Assembly (NCBI GenBank): GCA_947561585.1
Contig: CANNZV010000255.1
Coordinates: 248,001 to 312,000 of the forward strand
Reading direction: 5' to 3'
DNA from: Caprella mutica
Lineage: Eukaryota; Arthropoda; Malacostraca; Amphipoda; Caprellidae
Length of the DNA stretch: 64,000 bases
Each line of letters starts with the position of its first letter. The stretch's first letter is position 1. The notes under the pieces were generated by a model. The model was not told where the DNA came from and did not search any database. It was given only the letters and a program-made list of their open reading frames with translations. This document shows, in pieces, positions 57,480-64,000 of this stretch. A program made the translations under genes and the position numbers.

Positions 57480-60400
57480 ATAAAATCAATTTATCACTCA
57501 GAAATTCTTTCTTATCACATAAACAATCCAATAACTTTTTAGAATCTGCATGAAATAAGATACTAATCGATATCGGATTGACTCAATAAGTTGACAAAAA
57601 TTAATTTTGATTGAATTATTACGATAAATTACACCCTAGTACATACTAACTTCAATACCCCTTTCATTCAATCATCTGAGGAAAATAAGTCGTACATATA
57701 TTACAATGAAAAAAAATTTGTTATAGAGCATGCTAATATCTTTTAACATTCTAATATGAGCTGTTTTTCAGATTGCATACTCTTTTTCGAGAAAATTTCA
57801 TTTTCTTCATTAAAGCTAAATAATAACTGATAATTCTGTGAATATCATTATATTAATTTTCATATTCCAACTTTTTCAACTCAACCTTCTTCAGAACAAA
57901 ATTAATTCAGGTAATAATTCAAAGAATCTCTCCATTTGAAGATTGAAATGGTAACAAAGAAGTCATTAGATTATGAGAAAAATATGAATATAAATTATGA
58001 TTCTGACGACAAGTCAAGTACGGTAATTAATTACTGGGGAGATGAGATTGTGATTTACATCTTATAAACTTAAGAAAATGATATGAAGAACTCTTTAAAT
58101 TGAGTGAAGCACTTGACTTACCGAACGAATGAAAATTAAAGTGATGTATCAATTCTATCAAAAAACTATCTAATTCACTGATGTCAAATAATGGAGAGAA
58201 AAGAATACCAATGACAAATACAAATTTTAGCTAAATAAGAGGCAACCATTAAAATAACCCTATAGACAATAAACAAAAAGTTAAGAGTTTTCTGCATATT
58301 GTTTTCTAAAATTTATGTGGCTTCGTACCAGAAAAAACTATATAACTGTTATTTATTTTTTATTTTGAATACTCGTAATGAACACTGACCAGTATATTGC
58401 AAGATATATTATAGATAGGGATATTAAACGTTTCACAATATTTTTTTGGGTGTTGCAGGTCATTACTAATATTTAACCGAAGAAAATATACTGGAGAAAA
58501 CGCAGTGTATAATTTTTCTAAGAGCTTCTATACTTTGATGTCAAAGTTTGTTTAAAAAATTATGAAAAATCAATTTCTAGCTGCTATCAGTTATTACTTC
58601 TTAGTTTCTTTTAAAAATATATGAAAATATTATAATGAATGATTTGGAAACTTGAAACTCATTATATAAGAATCAAACAATGATTACCTGCTAATTTTCC
58701 TACATGTTCTCAATAGTATCTATAGTTAATTCGGTCCGAATTTGACCGGAACAATTTGATGTTAGTTGATGAAAAAACTATGATATTTTCAGCTATTTAG
58801 AAGCAATGCCTGAAAATTCAACTATAGAAAGCTGTACTGAAGTGTAATTCCTCCGACCAATTTTGATCACTCAGAAATACAGTTACACTGTCCAATCAAG
58901 ACACACTGGTTGTACAATGAACGGGTCTTCAGTCACAGTTCCCTTTGTATCTGACATCAATGGTGTCCAAATCCATCGAATGAATGAGATGGCAATCAGA
59001 TTCTATGGAACTCGGTACTAAACGATATTCTGTATAAAAAACTTTGGTACTAGTCTCTAATTTATAAATTAAATGAATATCAATAATCAAAACAACTGAG
59101 ATATATCAACTGTTTCAAGTCATAACCGTCAGTAATAGTTCTGACCACAACAATCGCATTAAATTGTTATACTTTTTTGGACATTCTGAAGTCATTATAA
59201 CTTCTCCGATAGAAAGACATACAAACGAACATTTGTCCTGAATGACGAGGTTTGCTAACGAGAAAATATACAGACTTGAAAAATGAACTTACTGGAGAAG
59301 TAAGCAAAAATTATAAGTAATGGACAATTTGATCAATATTGTTACGGTATACAAGCTATATAGTCTGCATATGGTGCTAATAATCACTATTGAAAATAAC
59401 CAAAACTGTCGTTCATTCTGTGCCGAGAGATAAGCCAGCGATTAATTGTGTAGATTGAAAATCAATTATTACGAATATCCTTGATTAGCTTAGCGATGAA
59501 CAGATATTTTCTAATGCAGAGTGAGTAGTGGTATGATTAAAAAATAAGCTCCTGCTAACAGAAATGAAAGAAAATTGTTTCAAAGGAAATACACCACCTT
59601 CGAAAAAGTGTATTAATATCATGAACCAAAATGTAGATCTGTGAATGCTTTTTTGTATCAAGATATGGCTTCAATTAATTCAACTTATTTCAGTAGTGTT
59701 CCCTTCCTTTAGATGTCAAAATGTTCATCAAAGAGAATAATAAACCAATGCTTAAGACAGCTGAGCTAAACTTGCGAGTTGCTGTTATAAGTGGTCAACT
59801 AAACGCACCTTTTATTATGAATTTTGAGAATATAGCAAGATAACTGCTGATAATTCCAATTTTTTAACTGAAGTGAAATCTTAATTCATTTTATTTTTTT
59901 CGGACGGGTGGCCGAGTGTCACTTATGTGCCTTTTATTATATATTATCAAATGTAAAGTAATTATTTCATATTTATATTTTAGTATTGTACTCTGAACTA
60001 AATATAATAAGTCAGATAATTGGTCAGTATTAAGTAAATATTTTATCACTATATCGTTTAACTGAAGTAGTCAAATGTTACAATTAGATAAATGTACATG
60101 TACTTGGTATGCGATAAAAACATCTTCCCACTTCCTATTGAAACTTCAATAATTCCAAACCATTCTGCAACTCTCGGCATCAAATTACGTACTTTTCGAG
60201 GAGGAACTTCACCTCCCATAAATTACAAATTCTTAAAAGAATTAAATTAACAGACTTTAGAAAGTTTTTATGAATTGATTTAAATCTCTTTTCGACCTAT
60301 TACATGGTGAGTTATGGCGAAAAATCTTCTATGAGTGTTCGAGAAAAAAGGATTTATAAAGGAAAGTAAGATTGAATGGTACTGGTATTGGTCAATGACC

Positions 60401-63150
60401 AATACCAGTACCATTCATGTACAGTTATAATGGTCATGTACAGTTATAAATATGGTAATTGAACTTGCGATACTTATTTTTCCAAACTACAATTTCGTTA
60501 ATGACAATTCATAAAAAACAAAGGAAATGAATGTCTTCGAACTCTCATTCTTCCTAATAATTGTATTTTTTTTATTAGACTCATGTATCGAAATTGCCAA
60601 TACATTATTATATCATCTCAATCAAACATTCTAAAATACAACACATCTACCAAATACTTGAATTTTTTTTTTAAAATCAACAACATTCGGTTCCACGTAA
60701 TTCCCCAGTGTTCAGTGACTCTTATGGTAATATAATTCAGTCACATTATCATTGCAAGGATATCAATCATGTTACCTGTAATCTATATGGGCATTGACTC
60801 TTACGCTATTATAATGACGTCACAATGTTCTCAGTCGAGATATTGATATGGTGAGTGACCCTGATGCTATTATTACAATGTCATTCAGGACTGCAATGTC
60901 TATTCAAATTGAGTTGAGGTATGTTTATGGACCATGAATCGCGTTTGAATATCGAAAAAAAAGTCCAGGTAAAAACAGGAAGATATTTCACTTTTTTTTT
61001 GTAGATAGTAAAATAAAAAAAATAAAACTTTCTTGATTGCAGAGTATTGGATTAATTTGTCCTTTTTTTCTTAAATTAAACTTACCAAATATTCAATATG
61101 CGCCATATATTTTCGTTATGGTATGAAGGGTTAATCCATAAAGTTTTTTAATTTTTTCATATTTATTCTGAACTTTTGAAAAAAATTGCCAGAGGTAAGT
61201 TGACCATTCCTCAATAATATTTTGATGGTTAATGTTAGACATGAAATAACAAAAAAGGAATCATAAAATCGAAATTTTCTCTTGAAAATATTCTTGCTGA
61301 TGTCGATGTAAAGTGAGAAGAGAGGAAAGCATTAGATTTTGAAAAACACTAGGAATCGTGAGGAGAATTCCATTCTTGATAAAAAAAAGTTTACAATAAT
61401 GCTATTCAATCACTCTCCTCCTATTTATACCTTGAATTCTACTGAACACCTCACTCCAAGTCTCTCACTCTTTTCTTGAAACTGACTCCTCTGTATTTTG
61501 ATTAAGTTATCTCAAAAGTGTTTGATGTAGTAACGTCAAACATTTTCAGTAATTTTATAATTTTATCCAAAGACTTCAGGAAATTCCCAGAAGAGAATAT
61601 TTTAGTCATGCTTTGGAATTAATTTTACATGTTATTCAACTGATTCAGTCTTAGAGTTCATTTCCTTTTTTTTAAATAAAGAAAAATAATAAGGGAAGCT
61701 TCCTCCCTCTGTAAGACCAGCTGATCAAATTAATTTACTGGTGATCTTTAATATTTTCATATTATAAAGTACTATAAGAAACAAAAATTAATATACAATA
61801 TAAGCAGTTTTAGAAGAATATATAACATTAATTCAATATACCCTTTTTCTAATTTCTCATAATTCTTGATAATATTAATTCTGTTTTATAAAAAAATATT
61901 CAAAACAACAATAGGATACATAGATGTGGAAACACCTTATAAATTTGTATACAAAGTATTGAATATTCGGACCTATTTCAAGTTGAACTTGAAATTTGTA
62001 AATTCCTATATTTGCAATGGTGAAATAGTATACGTATATATTATCTATATGCCTGAATCAAGCAATATGTATCGTATTAAGTAAGAAAATGTTATTCTTT
62101 TTTATTAATTTTTGCTCTTCTTGCCAAGTTTTAAGAGTTACTACACTATACTATAATTATTAGATTATTCAATGATAAGTGGTAAGCCATATTTAGATCA
62201 GATTAGAACCTCTAGATTGCATTCTTGACTCTTCTTTAAATATGCTATAAGGCTGCTTAAAAGTCAATTGCAATCTATTCCTGATTACTGTTAACTAGTG
62301 TACTATTATCTATTACCTCTATTTAGTGAATGCGTTTTCAACATTGCGTATAAGACATAAAATATCATCTAAATAGTTTTCTCCGATCACTAAGTTAAAA
62401 AAGACATACTATTTATTCCGACCAACCTCTTGTATACCGCTAGATATTTTCTTTTGTAAACTGAACTTTCAACTATCCTCCTCCTTATAGAAGGGAGAAT
62501 AGTGTCTGATTATCCTATCAGGTTTTTTAATTCATTATTGCCGATTCCCTCATTGTCCTGAGACTACCTCTAATTAGGCAATTTTTGAATTATATCTTTG
62601 CATTTAGGTTCTGGTTTAGTTTGGTTGGTGCCCTCTTTCCTCTTCTGTCTCTGGCATCTTTCCACGACTTCTTCATTTATTTTTTAACAAATAAATTCAG
62701 TATTTGTTCAGGTATTTTTATACCCTGATATAATAGCTAGTAATAATGTTTTTTTTACTTGTATGATCTTTAAAATAAAACCTTCTTCAACAGACTTTAG
62801 TTTCATGTTTCAGCTTAAGGCTTCAATTACTACTTTCGGGTGTAGTATTTATTTTTATGCTATTTCATTTAAATAACTAATGCAAATTTAAAAGCAAAGT
62901 TTTTAATTTCATTTATATAGAAAATTCTCAGAGTCTTTAAATACAGCAAGATCATCGATACCTTTGTTAAAAAAATTACAATAACTTATTATAATCAATT
63001 TTCTAAATTAAAAAAACATACTCTGATAATTAAACATGAAATTTTAAAATTCATTTCAATATTCATAGTTTACACGATAATTAAGCTATACTCAGGAATG
63101 GAATGAATTTAGTTTTTGAAATCATTTAAAACTGGTGGCACCATGTTTCT
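57480..63150. other. Long AT-rich stretch, almost featureless
   Basis: Apart from the palindrome at 60,373 and two diverged units with ATTGACTCTTACGCTATTAT and AGTGACCCTGATGCTATTAT (about 60,790 and 60,850), I see no gene, RNA or transposon ends. GGTGGCCGAGTG at about 59,907 looks like an isolated tRNA A-box without a tRNA around it. Confidence 0.45.
60373..60417. repeat. Perfect 45-base palindrome, 1-nt centre
   Basis: Arms of 22 bases (TGAATGGTACTGGTATTGGT then CA) and exact complement, with a single A between. Followed at once by two tandem ATGTACAGTTATAA units (60,417-60,452). Confidence 0.93.
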
Positions 63151-63156
63151 TTTGGT

Positions 63157-63205
63157 ATGACATTGGACTGCATTTCAGTTGCACTGAAATCCAACAGTAT
63201 GTCAT
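63157..63205. ncRNA. Bulged hairpin of pre-miRNA-like shape (candidate only)
   Basis: The stem pairs ATGACA, TTGGA and TTTCAGT with ACTGAAA, TCCAA and TGTCAT around a TGC loop. There are 5-base bulges on opposite arms (CTGCA; CAGTA). At about 49 bases it is short for an animal miRNA precursor. No expression evidence; may be a decayed MITE. Confidence 0.2.
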
Positions 63206-63254
63206 TTTTCGGCTGTTTTTAATTTCAATTTTTGAGTATTCACAATATTCATTC

Positions 63255-63366
63255 CTGAGTATTTTAGTTTTCATATTTGATTATTTTTAATTTTCATTTT
63301 TGAGTATTTTTAATTTCACTTTTTATGTATTTTTAATTTCACTTTTTATGTATTTTTAATTTTCAT
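63255..63366 (+). repeat. Tandem units of about 23-25 bp, TATTTTTAATTTCACTTTTT
   Basis: Five units, the third and fourth nearly identical, others with TTTTCATTTTTGAG variants. Confidence 0.8.
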
Positions 63367-64000
63367 ATAAAGGAAACAGAAAATATTCAATGTCTCATAT
63401 CTTAAGAATCATAAATTATAATATGCAACTACTTCCTTTTTGATGACAATGGCTAGAATATTTCATAAATTGTTACATTCTTTAATTGTTTTCTTCCTGA
63501 TTTTGTGTAGAAATATATTCAGTTAATATCGTCCAAGTCATGTTCCATTACATTTTAGCATTTGTTTGTCCTCATTTATCTGATGTAAATTTGTTTCATG
63601 TATGACAAGCTTCACATTATATTTTTTCCTAACTATAATTCAGTTTTAATAATAAACAAATACTTGGAGTTCCATTTAACAAACAAATACAAAAATATTC
63701 ACATTAAGTACATAAGTTCAGTGTCAGTTTCCATATCACATTCAAACTCAATTCAATTTCATTTCAGAAGAACAACTCCCATTATCTCAGTGACATTTTC
63801 TATCTTCTTTCCGGCTTTGACCAATGACCATCACGGAAATTGAAATTTTAATTTAATTTAACTTAGCAGTTAAATTTTACTACTATTCTAATATTTTCTA
63901 CGATTTAGCTTTACTGATGTACATTTGAAAATGTGGAAATAAATTTTGATACAAATTTTAAAATACTTTTCATATTTTAAGATACATTTGTGAAAGAGCC

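Noticed and set aside
59901..59925. tRNA-like GGGTGGCCGAGTG
   Set aside because: Resembles the A-box of a Ser/Leu tRNA, but no acceptor pairing, anticodon arm or B-box follows.
60802..60830. CRE-like TGACGTCA as a promoter
   Set aside because: Isolated motif in AT-rich sequence with no other promoter feature.

Overview
The window is strongly AT-rich eukaryotic DNA. It has no long open reading frame, no operon-like gene packing, and many short non-autonomous transposons and tandem repeats. This fits a non-coding (intergenic or intronic) stretch of an arthropod genome. An insect is my best guess, possibly a hemipteran, from the MITE density and composition alone; no species marker is present. 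I found no intact protein-coding gene, rRNA gene or convincing tRNA gene. The longest open frames are by-products of tandem repeats.

Layout. 1-9.5 kb: dense, nested inverted-repeat elements. These are a CCAGTCTG-ended family with 8-bp target duplications, a GGGTCA-ended family at TA sites, foldbacks ending CCATGTTTC or AAACTCGCCA, and a CAGGGCTG hAT-type element. 10.2-11.1 kb: a 30/29-bp minisatellite. 12.5-16.9 kb: copies of a repeat with decayed minus-strand coding potential, a roughly 590-bp foldback, and a TTA-flanked PIF/Harbinger-like element whose empty site survives in a sister copy. 17-18.5 kb: a cluster of hairpins, including a five-unit tandem hairpin array. 18.5-20.3 kb: a repeat with a tRNA-like head next to a 1.2-kb transposon with an 8-bp duplication. 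20.5-26.1 kb: an inverted pair of promoter-like segments bracketing more MITEs, a 67-bp tandem repeat and another coding-derived repeat copy.

27-43 kb is mostly plain AT-rich sequence with TTAA-flanked piggyBac-like elements at 30.4, 31.9, 35.0 and 37.3 kb, a 25-bp satellite, and a decayed coding-like island at 36.4-37.3 kb. 42.4-48 kb holds a second TTAA family and a 31-bp minisatellite whose unit forms a hairpin. 51.7-57.5 kb carries an inverted pair of GAGCAATTG-array elements, short tandem arrays and a second tRNA-headed repeat. 57.5-64 kb is nearly featureless apart from a perfect palindrome at 60.4 kb, a miRNA-precursor-like hairpin at 63.2 kb and a small tandem array.

Nothing here works as a gene system. 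The value of the window is a record of transposition: several elements can be assigned to target-site classes because unoccupied paralogous sites lie in the same window. The least explained structures are the tandem hairpins at 18.0 kb, the shared core in otherwise different CCAGTCTG elements, and the repeated coding remnant at 12.6-25.2 kb.
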